Shown: positions 1-11,668 of the stretch, piece by piece
Position numbering within the stretch: position 1 is the stretch's first letter
Layout: each line of letters begins with the position of its first letter
DNA from: Dictyostelium firmibasis
Taxonomy: Eukaryota; Evosea; Eumycetozoa; Dictyosteliales; Dictyosteliaceae
Reading direction: 5' to 3'
NCBI GenBank assembly: GCA_036169595.1
Contig: CM069770.1
Coordinates: 1,672,501 to 1,710,000, forward strand
DNA length: 37,500 nucleotides
Position numbers and translations under genes: made by a program
The notes under the pieces: generated by a model
Database searches by the model: none
The model's input: the letters and a program-made list of their open reading frames with translations, nothing else
Told to the model about the DNA's origin: nothing

Positions 1-1090
1 AATTATTATTATTTAATTATTATTTTATAATTATTATTTTATAATGATGATTAAAAAAGGATTAAAGATAACACATATGTGTTGTTATTTTTAAAAAAAA
101 TAACCTTTATAAAATAATAATTGAATAAATGTGGGTACACAATGAATTAATATAATATTTACTAATGAGTTGTATATATGTGTCATATAGAGAGATAAAA
201 AACTGAGGTTGATTTTGTTGGTCATTTAAATAAGGGTAAATGTGGGTGAATGTTTGATTTTATACATTTTAAAAAATAATATTGGAATCTCTTTAAATTT
301 TATCCAAAAAGGGGAATGGATTGATACAGCTTTATTATTACTTTTTTCTTTTTTTTACAAACAATCCTTTTTTTATTTATTTATTTCATTTTTTATATAA
401 AAAAAAATCAATTTATTGTCTTTTAAAAAATAATAAAAATTATTCAATTACTATAAATTCAATTTTTATTTTATTTCTTTAATTGTATAAAAATTTAATA
501 AAATATAAAGAGTTTTTTTATATTATTTTTTTTTTTTTTTTTAAAAAAAAGCACCTCCAAACAGTTTTTTATTTTTTATTTTTTTTTTTTTATTTTTTTA
601 GTTAATACACATTTCAATTTCAATTAATCAAGTTGATTTTTTTTTTTAAAAAAAAAAAGGAAGTTGAACCCCCTATCATATATAAATATTGTTATTTTCA
701 TATTATTATTATCTTAATTTCAAAAACCACATTTTCAAAAAAAAAATACCCACACTACACTGTCATATACACACCGCTAAACTAATATATACACACAAAC
801 AAAAACTCACACAATTTAAAGTAACTCACACACACCACAAAAAATAATATAATAATTTATAAAATATAAAAAAAACAATTAAGTTTATTTTTATTAATTC
901 TAGAGTAAAAAAAAATTATATAAATATTTAAAAATATTTATTTTTTAATTATTTAATATAAAAACATTAAAAACACCAAACCATTTTATAAAAAAAAAAA
1001 ACATTTGTAATATAAAAATCCAATTTTTTAATAATATAATCAAAACCTATATTTTTATTGAAAAAAATTTTAAAAAATAAATAATAAAAA
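1..1090 (+). promoter_or_regulatory. Upstream region of small Asn/Ser-rich gene with GT/CA-rich motifs
   Basis: No convincing coding sequence. Seen: a 14-bp perfect palindrome AACACATATGTGTT at 70-83; the 10-mer AAATGTGGGT twice in the same orientation (128-137 and 238-247); and a CA-rich block at about 748-840 with ACCCACAC at 748-755 plus several CACACA stretches. GT/CA-rich 'G-boxes' are the known binding sites of the Dictyostelium developmental factor GBF. That these are functional sites driving the gene at 1091 is inference. The rest is A/T homopolymer typical of Dictyostelium intergenic DNA. Confidence 0.4.
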
Positions 1091-1155
1091 ATGACAATTA
1101 TTAGTAAGTTTTTTTAAATATATTACATTAAATATTTCCTTTTTACTTTAATTTA

Positions 1156-1198
<43 letters not shown>

Positions 1199-1434
1199 CA
1201 GATAATATTTCAACTTTGGGATCAAATAATAATATTTCAAATTCTACACAAAAAATCGATTTCCAAGGTACATCAAATCAATATAACACATCAAATAAAA
1301 TTTCAAATACTTTACAAGTGAGTGCCAAAACTAATACAACTTGTGATAATTCTTGTAATCAAAATGATATTATCATAGGTGGATATAAACTACCTAAAAG
1401 TAGTGAATTACCATATGATTGTACAATTTGTTGA
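1091..1434 (+). CDS. Small Asn/Ser/Thr-rich protein, two exons
   Basis: Exon 1 is 1091-1103 (ATG ACA ATT ATT A), followed by a consensus GTAAGT donor. The ~98-bp intron contains a run of about 38 A and ends in TTCAG. Exon 2 runs 1202-1434, and the junction codon (AAT) keeps the frame open. The product is 81 residues, begins MTIINNISTLGSNNN, is rich in Asn, Ser and Thr, has no membrane segment, and ends in DCTIC. The four residues CTIC fit the bare form of a CaaX prenylation box. A tiny first exon coding MTI.., an intron, then ..ISTLGS.. resembles the layout of the small HssA/2C/7E-type Dictyostelium developmental proteins, but the Gly/Cys-rich body of that family is missing, so membership is only a guess. 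Function unknown. Confidence 0.6.
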
Positions 1435-1436
1435 AA

Positions 1437-1743
1437 ATAACAAATTACTAGTCATTTTTAATATATAGATATAAAAAATATTATTATAATAATAATATTT
1501 CAAATAATATTTTAATTATTTAAAAAATTATCGATAATAAAAATAAAAAACAAAAAAAAAAAAAAAAAATAAGAAAAAATTATTTATTTTATTTTATTGT
1601 TTGAAATTTTATGTGAAAAAAAAAGAGAACAAAAAAAAAAAAAAAAAACCAAGAAAATATTTTTAATTTTTTTTTTTTTTTTTTTTTTATCTTATGAATA
1701 TTAATAATTTTTTGTATTTTAAATTCAATTGTTTTATTGAATT
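1437..1743. other. Gap between convergent genes, A/T-rich
   Basis: A 307-bp stretch between two convergent genes (plus-strand small protein, minus-strand Cys-rich protein). It consists of A/T homopolymers and presumably holds both 3' untranslated ends. Nothing else seen. Confidence 0.5.
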
Positions 1744-2820
1744 TTAAATTAATAATAATAAAATTAAAATCAAAGAGGATGAAATTGTAAAAGTAATTAA
1801 ATGAATGGAAATTGAATCTGATTTTTTTTGATTAGTTTTACGACCTGTTTCTCCTTTATAATTTGGATCAGCAGCGTCAGGGTTAACAAGAGAACCAACA
1901 TCGGTATCACATTTCAATGATTTATAATAGGCAGCTTTTCTTTGATCGAAATTTTCAGAAGCAAAGCAATTGTAACGATAACATTCCCAAATTGGATAAC
2001 AATCTTTACAAGTCAAAGGAGATACAGATGAACATCTTTTATCTTTCATACATTTAACAAAAGAATTTATAGCTTGTAAACAACCGTCATGTACTAACGT
2101 TGTATTTGGACCAACACATTGTTTATGACCACCATTATTACATAAACATTCACCACTACCACAATCACCATCCACATAACATTCAGTTCCATACTTATCA
2201 TTATGTCTACAGATTTTATTGATTTTATCACATTCATCACCATTGAAAACATCACATAACTCTGGATTTCCTCCACATTGTGAAGCGGTTTCCCTTGAAT
2301 ACTTGGCTACACATTCATTCTTATTACAAATATGAGTGATTGGACACATCGAATCTCTATTACATTGATTACCCAATACTACTGGTGTGCAGGTATTAGA
2401 GTTCTCTTCACAATAATTATTAAATGGACATTCTGAATCAGAAGTACAATTACCATTGTCAAGAACGCATTTATAAAATTTACAAATTGATCCCTCTCCA
2501 CATGTTCCACTATGACCTTCTCCACAATCATCACCATTCTTTAAATTCACATCACATGTACCATCAATACATTTACCAATATTATTGAAAAATAATCCAC
2601 ATTCCTCATCTGATTCACACGGATCACCAACTGGAACAATATCTTGACATTTACTATTTTTACAAATATTGGGATATTCACATTGTGAACTTGATTCACA
2701 TTCTTCTCCTATCTTTAATAAAGTTAATAATGGACATTGTTCACTTCTTTCGAAAATTTCACTCTTACTAATATTAATTAAAAATATTATTAACATAAAA
2801 ATAATTATTAAATTTTTCAT
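1744..2820 (-). CDS. Cys-rich secreted protein, probably GPI-anchored
   Basis: A single-exon reading frame of 358 residues. It starts with a clear signal peptide ([20 protein letters not shown]). The body (about residues 28-300) is a series of Cys-rich modules with the spacing C-x5-C-x6-C-x5-C, for example [20 protein letters not shown] and [11 protein letters not shown]. This looks like the Dickkopf-N / EB-type Cys-rich modules common in Dictyostelium surface and spore-coat-like proteins. NxT/S sites are present (NCT, NTT). The C-terminus is a Ser-rich spacer followed by an uncharged hydrophobic tail ([17 protein letters not shown]), as expected of a GPI-attachment signal; a simple C-terminal anchor is the alternative. 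It is therefore likely a cell-surface protein with disulphide-bonded repeats. No catalytic motif is seen and the role is unknown. Convergent with the upstream small gene. Confidence 0.85.
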   Translation of the reverse strand: MKNLIIIFMLIIFLINISKSEIFERSEQCPLLTLLKIGEECESSSQCEYPNICKNSKCQDIVPVGDPCESDEECGLFFNNIGKCIDGTCDVNLKNGDDCGEGHSGTCGEGSICKFYKCVLDNGNCTSDSECPFNNYCEENSNTCTPVVLGNQCNRDSMCPITHICNKNECVAKYSRETASQCGGNPELCDVFNGDECDKINKICRHNDKYGTECYVDGDCGSGECLCNNGGHKQCVGPNTTLVHDGCLQAINSFVKCMKDKRCSSVSPLTCKDCYPIWECYRYNCFASENFDQRKAAYYKSLKCDTDVGSLVNPDAADPNYKGETGRKTNQKKSDSISIHLITFTISSSLILILLLLI

Positions 2821-3289
2821 CTTTTTTTTTTTTTTTTTTGATATTATTTATTAGAATATAATAAATAATAAAAAAAAAAAAAAACATTTGTTGTTTAAAT
2901 AATTGAAAAATTTTATTTAAATATTAATATAAAAAACAAAAAAAAAAAAAAAAAAAAAAAAGGAAAAACTAATAATCATACATAAACATATTTGATAAAA
3001 TCTTTCAAATGTTAAAAGGTAATTTATTAAACCAATATTTTTAACTATCTAATAATCAAAAAGGTAAAATACAAAGTAAATGGGGTATACATGTAATTCA
3101 ATTAGATAAAAAAAATATTTTTTATATTGTTTTAAAAAAAAAACACACTTGTTTGTAAAATCTTTAAAAAAAAAAGTGGTCATCATACATCCTCTTTAAA
3201 TGAATTTCTATTAACAATTTATTTTTTGTTTTTGTTTTTTGTTTTTTTATTATGTACATTTGTTTATCTAAAATAAGTTTTAAATGAAC

Positions 3290-3327
<38 letters not shown>

Positions 3328-3339
3328 AAAAAAAAAAAA
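2821..3339. other. Intergenic region upstream of Cys-rich protein gene
   Basis: 519 bp between the start of the Cys-rich protein gene (read leftward) and the stop of the TPR gene. It holds long A and T homopolymers, including a run of about 30 T at 3293-3323 just past the TPR gene stop, and no open frame with coding character. Presumed promoter of the leftward gene and 3' end of the TPR gene. Confidence 0.4.
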
Positions 3340-6300
3340 TTAATCTTTGTTTGAATTGTTTAAAACTTGAATCATTTTTTTAATTGTATTAAATTGCGAT
3401 GATACTAAAGAAGTTGTTTGTAAATTAGATTTTGATCTAGAAGGATATAACCATGGTTTAATGACACTAATGAAAGAAGCTGTGGTTGGTCTAAGAATTG
3501 CCTCCCAGTCTGGTTGTTGATTCATTGGAATTGGAGATGTGATTGTGATATCAAGTGATAAAAATAATCCTAATAATGTTGTGAATCCTAATGCTGCAGA
3601 ACCTCTTGATAATGGCATAAAATTATACCAATAAAATGAAAGACATAAAATTAATTCACTAATTTCATCTAATAAAATTGATTCTTGATTAGATGATGTA
3701 ACGTTATGCTCTTCTTCTTCCTCTTCTTTTCTATTTATAATGTTTTGATAAATAAGTATTTTATCAACCAATTGATCCCAAACAGTATCTAATTCTTGAG
3801 AGTATTGTTCCCAACGATGTGGTGTACTTGGTGTACGAATTGCAAACTCGTAACCTTCTGGATGAATATATTGCAAAGTCAAACGGGTACCCTCCATTAC
3901 TTTATTTTCATTTGATCTACTATAGCATGGAGTTACAACAAAGAAATCCTTTTTCATTATTTTATAAAGATCTCTACAGGTTGTTGCAGACTCTAATTGA
4001 TCTAAGACTGCTTGGTTGGTAATCGATGATGGGTGTTGAATTGGTAAGAGTAATTTCATGATTTCAAAAGATTTTTCAAACATTGGGTAATATCTAACAA
4101 CTTTACATTGACCAGTGACAATTGGTGTATGAGATCCAAATCCCTCTTTGAATTGTTCAGGACTCAATAAATCACCCCACCAAACGGGATCATTTGGTTC
4201 AGAGATTTGACGCCATTTAACGCCGATATCATAAAGATCTCTCCAACCAAATGCGTGCTTCTTTGTTGAAATTGAACTACTCTTACCATCTAACTGAAAA
4301 ACGTTACTCTTTTTATTACCCGATAACCAAAGTTTTTTCAATGTTTGAGCCATTTCAATCACTGATAGACCACATTGTAGTTTTTGTCTTGAATTTGCCA
4401 AGAAACCGTTACAATTGTATTGTAACATCTCTCCTATACGTTTTGCCTCTTTAAGTAATAATAATTGTTCATTGTTTAATTGATGACTAATTTCAATGTC
4501 TACAATCGATTGATTAAAGGTTGATTGTGATTGAAAACCTAAACTAACGCTATTACAAGTAAGAGAGGTACTTGATATACGTTGGCATTGGAATGTCTTT
4601 AGATAACTATTAATCGATCTATCAATGTTGAACGATGAAAGAGGTGTATTCAAATGATGATGGGTCCACAAAGCAATCTCTCTTTGATAGAAAACATTGT
4701 GTAATGGGTTGGTTTGTAGAATTTGGTCATAGTCTGATACGGCTTTTCTAAAACAACCAATACTTTGATTTGCAATACCACGAAATTGGCGTACGTCAAT
4801 GATCGATGATAACTCTTCGCCACCACTATAACTATTGGCACACTTTATATTACTGCCACTACTATTTGCGCCACCATTTCCATAAAACTTTAAAAACAAA
4901 TTCCAATCCTTAATTGCCTCCAAATGGCGACCAGAATTAAAAAACAATAGACCACGTAGATGTAAAGCATTCGAATAATTTGGACAAATCTCCAATGCAT
5001 TGGTAAATGATCTATATGATTGGTCAAATTTACCTAGATCCTTCCAACATTGACCAATGTTTGTGTGTGAGGCTTCAAAGTGTGGATCAATTTTTAAGGC
5101 CTCACAAAATGCTTCATAAGCTTCCATTGGATATCCATTGACATTCAAACATAAACCGATTCTATTCCAAGCCAATTTATGAGAGTTTTCAATTGAGACC
5201 ACCTTTTTAAAATCTTTTAATGCTCTTTCATAGTTTCTCATTTGATAATGAAGCAAACCACGGTTATAATAAATATCATAGTCGTCTTCCTTATCGAATG
5301 CCACTGCTTGATTAAAATCCTCCAAAGCTTCTTGTTCCATTGATTTGGCTACTTTTGATTGACCTCTACGTTTATAGGCATCGGAACTTGTATTATCCAA
5401 TTCAATGGCTCTGGAGAAATCATTAATTGCCTCATCCAATTGACCCAAAAATGCTTTTGATGTACCTCTACCCAAATATAATGATGGTACCAATGGATTG
5501 TTATCAATTATCATTGTAAATAGCTCAATTGCCTCTTCATATTGACCGGCATTTACAAATGTATTACCTTGTGATATCAAGGATGCTATATTCTCCGTTG
5601 ATAATTGTTCTAAAAGTTTATTTAACTCTTCCATTGATTCTGACTTTACAATTACCTCTTCATCTTCCCCCTCATCCTCTACTAGTTTATGTTGTTTTTG
5701 ATGAATCTCCGATAATGATAAAGGAGGTGACGATAATAAATCATCAATCATATCTTGTTGTTCTTGTAAAAATTGTTGTTGTTGTTCTTGATAAATTAAC
5801 ATTTGTTCTTGTTGTTGTTGCTCTTCTATTGATATCAAAAGTTGTTTTTTTTGTTGTTGATACTGTTGTTGTGGAGATTGTGATGATTGTGGTACAGATG
5901 GTGGTGATGTTGAAATAAATATTGATGATGTAGAAGTTTTTGGTGAAGTAATTTTATTGTTGTGTTGTTGTTGCTGCTTTGAATATCGTTCATTATTATA
6001 ATTATTATTACTATTATTGTTATTATTATTATTATTATTATTGTTATTATTATCACCATCGTTATCATCAATTGTAACTGATAAATAACCCCATGAACTA
6101 TTTGCTTTGGTTCTTAAACTATTGACTAATTCAGTATCATAATTTGATAATTGTTTTAAAGCTTTGGCTTTTCTTAACAAAGCAATTTTATTATTTGGAT
6201 CATTACATAAAATAATGTCACAATCTTTTATACAATGTTTATATAATTCTAATTTATAATTACATGTTGCTCTATTACTGTTATTTTTTTTTGAGACAAA

Positions 6301-6631
6301 ATAAAAAAAAAAAAAAGTCAGAAAATGAAAAATGGGAAATGAAAAAATAAATAAAAAAATAAAAAAAATAAAAAAAGGAGAAAAAGAGAATTTCAAATAA
6401 ATTTTTTTTTATTAGTATAAATTTCATTTAAAACAAATTAAAAAAAATTATAACTTACCATAATGCAATGATATCATTTTTATTCAATTCTAGTAATTTA
6501 TTTAACATATTCATACATTCCACATATTTTTCATTATTAAAGTATTCTATTGATAGGATTTGGTATTGATATAAAATATTTATTGAGGAATTCTCTGAAT
6601 TTAAAATAATAGGCGGACTGTCATTAATCAT
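3340..6631 (-). CDS. TPR protein of the TTC13 / SRFR1 family
   Basis: Two exons on the minus strand: exon 1 6631-6459 (starts MINDSPPIILN, donor GTAAGT), exon 2 6277-3340 (acceptor AACAG). The junction codon TGT gives ..IIALC-NRATCNYKLELY.., a typical TPR turn. Predicted length is 1036 residues. An N-terminal TPR pair is followed by a low-complexity Asn/Gln/Ser section (about residues 110-270), then about eight TPR units (for example GNTFVNAGQYEEAIELFT, LYLGRGTSKAFLGQLDEAI). The C-terminal third holds the block WRDLYDIGVKWRQISEPNDP and GFGSHTPIVTGQCKVVRYYP, which I recognise from animal TTC13 and plant SRFR1. SRFR1 is a negative regulator of immunity acting as a scaffold and transcriptional co-regulator; TTC13's role is poorly known. 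No catalytic site is expected. Family call confident, cellular role inferred. Confidence 0.85.
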
Positions 6632-7181
6632 TTTATAATAATTTTTTTAAAAAAGAAAAAAAAAAAAATTATTTCCTCCAATTAGAAATAATTATTAGTT
6701 ATATTAAAATAATTTGATGAGTTAAAAAAAAAAAAAAAAAAAAAAAAGAAATTAAAAAAAAAATGAATGAAAAAAAAAAACAAATAATAAAATAAAAAAA
6801 AATAAAAAAAAAATAAAAAAAACACACTATATTATTTTTTTTTTTTTTTTATTTATTATTTTTTTATTTTTTTTTATTTTTTTATTTTTATTTTCCACAC
6901 ACAACACACTCACAGAGGTGCTCTCTCACATGTGGTTATTTTTTTGATTTAATCCCAATAGCGGCTTATTTTTTTTTTTTTTTTTTGTTTTCCAGTGAAT
7001 ATTATTATTAATATTATTAAATAATAAAAAATAAAAAAAAAAAAAGGAAAAAGAATAATAAAAATAATGACAATAACAATTTTTTTTTTTTTTTCAATTT
7101 TTTTAGTAATTATTTAATTTCTTTTATTTTTATTTTAATTTATTATTTTTTTTTTTTTTTTTTTTTTTTGAATTAATTAAT
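6632..7181. promoter_or_regulatory. Upstream region of TPR gene with CA-rich block
   Basis: 550 bp between the start of the TPR gene (minus strand) and the stop of the oxidoreductase gene. Mostly A/T homopolymer. A distinct CA/GT-rich block at about 6894-6935 (CACACACAACACACTCACAG, then CTCTCACATGTGG) lies ~265 bp upstream of the TPR start codon, and TAGCGGC follows at about 6959. On the minus strand the block reads as GT-rich boxes, a plausible promoter element for the TPR gene. Confidence 0.35.
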
Positions 7182-8211
7182 TTAATTAATTTTTACAACA
7201 GTTCTAACTGATTTTTCATTTGATGACCAATTCTTCTCAACATCTTTAAGATCAATAATATTGATGTTAACTTTTAATTTACCTTCTTTGGTCAAAAGTA
7301 AGAGTTCATTCAAATGTTCCTTAAAGTAGGTATGCATTTGAGTGGCAGGGAAACTACCTAAACCTGAACCTAATATCGAAATTGCTGTACTTCTCAAAGC
7401 TGCAGAAGGAAGGTTAATTGAACTACCTGCCATTTCACCGACACTAACTATCTTTGTGAGATGATATTGTTTTTGTGATACGATTGCTTTGATAATCATT
7501 TCAGTTGGTTGACCCCATAAATAGTCTAAAACGATATCGATTGGTTGTTTACTGAGTATCTCCTTCATTTGTGCTGCTACACCCTCCTCTGAGTTTAATA
7601 CTAATATCTCATCTACACCATATGGTTGTTGTTGTAATTTCTTCAATGCCTCTTCGTTTCTACCAGCAGCGATGACTTTTGAAGCACCACGAATTTTTGC
7701 GATTTGAACAGCCACTGAACCTGTTACACCAGTTGCACCATTCACTAATACAACATCACCTTTTTTAATCTCTGCTCTAAAGAGTAATGCCATATCGGAT
7801 CCGAGTAATGTATTTGGTAGTGCTGCTGCAATGTATGGATCTACATCATTAGAGATTGGTGCATATTTACCTTTTTCAACTAACGATTTCTCTGCGATCA
7901 TACCATCACCGAAACAATAGACTAATTGGCCATCCTCAAGTTTACCAACACCATCAATACCAATGGTGGTTGGAAAATTGGTATATTTCAAATAATGTCT
8001 ACCACTAACTCTACCACGATCTAATTGTTTAATGGTTGATGCAATCATTGATACCTTTACAAAATCACCATGTTCTTTTGGTTCTGGGAAATCATCATAT
8101 TTTGGTAATGTACCAATTTCATATAATACTATTTTATTTTTTAAAAAAATTAAAAAAAATAAAAAATAATAAAAAAAAATATTAAATTAAAAATTAAAAA
8201 TTAATAAATTT

Positions 8212-8250
<39 letters not shown>

Positions 8251-8288
8251 AAAATTCTTAAATAATTACCAGCTGCTTTCATTGACAT
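7182..8288 (-). CDS. Quinone oxidoreductase / zinc-less alcohol dehydrogenase-like (MDR) protein
   Basis: Two exons: 8288-8270 (ATG TCA ATG AAA GCA GCT G, donor GTAATT) and 8128-7182 (acceptor AAATAG); the junction codon is GTA, giving MSMKAAVLYEIGTLPKYDDF. Predicted length is 321 residues, the usual size for short medium-chain dehydrogenases. An N-terminal GroES-like part is followed by a Rossmann fold with the NAD(P)-binding stretch NGATGVTGSVAVQIAKIRGA (about residues 145-165). The Cys ligands of the structural zinc site are not seen, so a zinc-independent, NAD(P)H-dependent quinone or enone reductase is more likely than an alcohol dehydrogenase. The natural substrate cannot be told. The mini first exon of 19 nt is easily missed: the first in-frame Met in exon 2 would remove about 33 residues of the N-terminal domain. 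Confidence 0.85.
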
Positions 8289-8794
8289 AATTATTATTAT
8301 TATTTATTTATTTATTTCTTTTTTTTAATTCTTTTTAAGAGTTTTTGGGTTAATGAAATTTTTTTATTTTTTTTTTTTTAATTTATGCAAAAAATTAAAT
8401 TAAAAAAATAAAAAATAAAAAATTTAAAAAAATTAATCCGTTGCGGAATTGCCAGTGCAACAAATTCAGGAAGATTCGATGAGTTTTTTTTTTAATGGGA
8501 CAAATATTTAAAATTATTTATTTGTTAAAATATTTTTTAAATTATAGCTTTTTTTTTTTTTTTTTTTTTTTTTATTAATTTTTTTTTTATTTATTAATTT
8601 TTTTTTTTTTTTTAATTTTTCATTATTTATTAGTTTTTTTTTTTAAAAAAAAATTTTAATTTCAAATAAATATATTTTAATAGGTTCCATTTTTTTTTTT
8701 ACTATATATATATATATATATATATATATTTTTTAAATAATCATATAAATAAATATTCTTAGAATAAAGGGTGGTAAATAATTAAACAAAAATA

Positions 8795-8829
<35 letters not shown>

Positions 8830-9146
8830 TAAAGCTTTTTTTTTTTTGTGGTATTTTTTTAAAGTTTAAAAAAAAAGTTGATGAACGACGACTTTTCAAA
8901 TTAGCTCGGTTCTTGGGATCTTTTTTGCTGAACCCTTTACAAAAAAAAAAAAAAAAAAAAAAAATTTTTTCCCAAATTTTTTTTTTTAATTTTTTTTGTT
9001 TTTTTTGTTTATAAATAAAAATCAAAAAAAAATAGTGTGTTAAATTTGGTTTTTTTAAAAAATTTCAAAAAAAAAAAAAAATTAATTTAAATAAATTTTA
9101 AAAAAAAAAAACAATTAACAGTACTAATTATAAATATAAATATAAA
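8289..9146. promoter_or_regulatory. Divergent intergenic region (oxidoreductase / arginine deiminase)
   Basis: 858 bp between two divergent starts, so it should hold both promoters. Mostly A/T. Exceptions: a G/C-richer spot at about 8438-8482 containing GTTGC..GCAAC inverted arms about 12 bp apart; a (TA)n run at about 8703-8730; long T and A runs at 8798-8828 and 8941-8963; and a G/C-richer 65-bp stretch at about 8878-8940 open in two frames but matching nothing I recognise. Confidence 0.4.
8703..8730. repeat. (TA)n microsatellite
   Basis: Uninterrupted TA dinucleotide run of about 14 units in the divergent intergenic region. Such runs are common in this genome; no function inferred. Confidence 0.9.
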
Positions 9147-11668
9147 ATGAAACAATCCATGTCTAATTCTCAGTTAGTAAATATGGCATCACCATTCCCA
9201 ACTAAAGGACCACTATATAATTTATCAGCAAAATATAAAGATCTTAGTTTTAATCAAGTTCATGAAAATGACGAAGCTAGAATTGTTATTGTAAGTTTTT
9301 TATTTTTATTTGTTTATTTCTTTTTTTTCTTTATTTCTTTTTAATCTAATTTTTTTATTTTCAAAAAATAATATTAATAAAAATATATATATATATATAG
9401 TTAAATGAACCATCATTACCACAATGGATGGGTAGTATTCATCCAAATGGTTCATTATATGAAGAACCATTAGATTTATCTAAAGCAAAAGAAGAACATA
9501 AATTATTTAGAGAATTATTAGAGAAAGAAGGTTGTACTGTATTTACAGTTAGAGAGATTTTAACAGGTAGCTATGATCAAACCAAATCAGAGGATATTCA
9601 ACATCGTGTGAAATTAGAGGATTTCGCATTCAATTCAATGCATTATGAATTAGATGCACAACAAAATGTTCAAGAGTTATCAGCAGAGGATAAACTTTTA
9701 ATATCAGATCAATACAAAAAGAAATGTATTGAGAGTATGAGCAATGAGCAATTGGTGGAAGTAATTCTAACGAGACCAACCATTCGTTTAAGAAAGAGTG
9801 AACGTGATACTGAACTTCTCTCTACAGAATACTCATTCAAACCATTGGTTAATTTAATCTTTCAAAGGGATCAACAAATTACAACATCTGCAGGTATTGT
9901 TTTAGCAAGTTTAAGCTCACCAATTAGAGCACCAGAGGTGCAAGTGATGAAGTTATGCTTTGAAATACTCGGTTTACCAATCATAGGTGAAATACCAGAA
10001 CCTGGTAAATTAGAGGGTGGTGATTTCTACCCTGTCGGTAGAGATCTCTGTTTGATTGGTGTTGGTCTCAGAAGTAACTTTTACTCTGTTCAATATATGA
10101 TGGATAAAGATCTATTCGGTACAACTCGTGTTGCAGTTGTTAAGGATTACTTTGACCAAAATCAACAACGTATGCATTTAGATACAGTTTGTAATATCAT
10201 CGATGAACGTGTTATGTTAATCTTGGAGGATATTTGTGGTGAAGAATCCCCAATTCGTCGTTTAGTCGATGAGTATACTCGTGATGATAATGGAGTTTAC
10301 CATATGACTAGAAATGATGTAGAGTATTCTAAATACTTGAAAGAGGAAGGTTTCGATTTAATCTACGCTTCCAATCAAAATCAAAAGGATTATGGTTGCA
10401 ATGGTCTCAACATTGGTAATGGTAAATTCATCGTTGTCGATAGAGCCACAGCTAAAACTATCGCTCGTTCAACTAAAACCAACAATCAGTTATTGTTTGT
10501 TGATTTTCGTACAGTAACTAAAATGTATGGTTCAGTACATTGTTGTTCACAAGTTGTATCAAGATTTAATCGTCCAAAAGCAGCACTTTCAAACTCACCA
10601 TCTAGTGAATTCAAACAATTATCACCTACTGATCAATCTCGCCGTAATCGCCAATCTATTGAAGTGGTTATGGAGGGAGAAGATGGCTCCGATAAGTTTT
10701 TAATGATTTCACCAACTGATTTCGTAAAGGATAGAGTTGGTATGAATGCAAGTTTAATTCGTCAACAAAGACAATTGATTTTACAAGATTATTCAAGACT
10801 TCATAAACTTTTAGTTGATGCAGGTGTACGTGTACATTTGTTCTGTCATGAACCATATCATCGTACTGATAAAGCTGTTTTTGTAGCTGACTGGTTCTCA
10901 ACACATGATAGAGATGAAATTAAATCCACTCAAAAGAATACATTGGTAATCTATCCACTCTCTGACCCATCAAGAAGAAGAGAAAGAAGAGCTGATATAC
11001 TTAAATTTGGTTTCCTTCCAAAGTACACTCGTGTTTTAGATTTCACTCCATGTGAACAAGGTAGATTGGGATATAAGGAAACAACAGTCGATCAATTCAT
11101 TATCGATCATAATTTAGAGAATAATGAACATATCGATGATGAATCAATCAATGAAAACAATGGTTACTTTATTGATTTCAGTGAAATCGTTTTAGATAGA
11201 GAGCACAAGTTGGCTTATTGTTCAGTAAAGAATGAAAATCAATCGAAATTCATCGATTTATGGGCCGATACTTTAGGTTATAAAGTCATGAAGATTAATA
11301 ATGTCAAAGAGGCAGCCAATAAATTCATTTTCATTGGTTCTAAATTTGCCATCTTTTGTCCAGAGGCATTGGATTCAAAAGAGAAATCTGATTTGGTAAT
11401 CAAATCTTTACAAACCACCTCAAATAAAAGAGTCATCGAAATCACAGTAGATCAAATGAATAACTCTTGTGCAAAGATTATCGAAGTTAAAGGTAACCAA
11501 AAAACTCATCTCCTAATGTCTGATAAAGTAATGAGCTCTTTTACTGCCAATCAATTATCTGATTTGAAATCTCATGTCGATCAATTATTACATGCTGATA
11601 TGTCAAATTTAGAAAATATGGGTGCTCATAATGATGGTATGATTAGTATGTTAGGTAGATTGGTTTAA
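9147..11668 (+). CDS. Arginine deiminase fused to a degenerate CtlX-like amidinotransferase-fold domain
   Basis: Exon 1 is 9147-9290 (donor GTAAGT), exon 2 9401-11668 (acceptor TATATAG), phase 0, 803 residues. The N-terminal half carries the arginine deiminase signature in order: FQRD (about 202-205), EGGD (about 253-256), IGVGLRSN, RMHLDTV (His 307, Asp 309) and SVHCCSQ (catalytic Cys about 429-430). These match the Asp/Glu/His/Asp/Cys residues of ADI, which hydrolyses arginine to citrulline and ammonia. The C-terminal half (about 480-803) follows the pattern of CtlX-type arginine deiminase-related proteins: VFVADWFSTH, then LVIYPLSDPSRRRERRADIL, then LDREHKLAYC. Its expected active-site residues look lost: no EGTGS-like or HTNV-like motif, and the end reads GAHNDGMISML where a Cys is expected. 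Thus one probably active and one probably inactive half. Cytosolic, since no targeting signal is seen. Confidence 0.85.

Noticed and set aside
6278-6396. Hydrophobic Phe/Ile-rich N-terminus extending the TPR protein
   Set aside because: It is the translation of A/T-rich intron sequence. A splice from 6459 to 6277 restores a proper TPR and a better start at 6631.
8759-9025. Lys/Phe-rich minus-strand frame
   Set aside because: Mostly translated homopolymer; only the short mixed patch inside is noteworthy and is reported as a finding.
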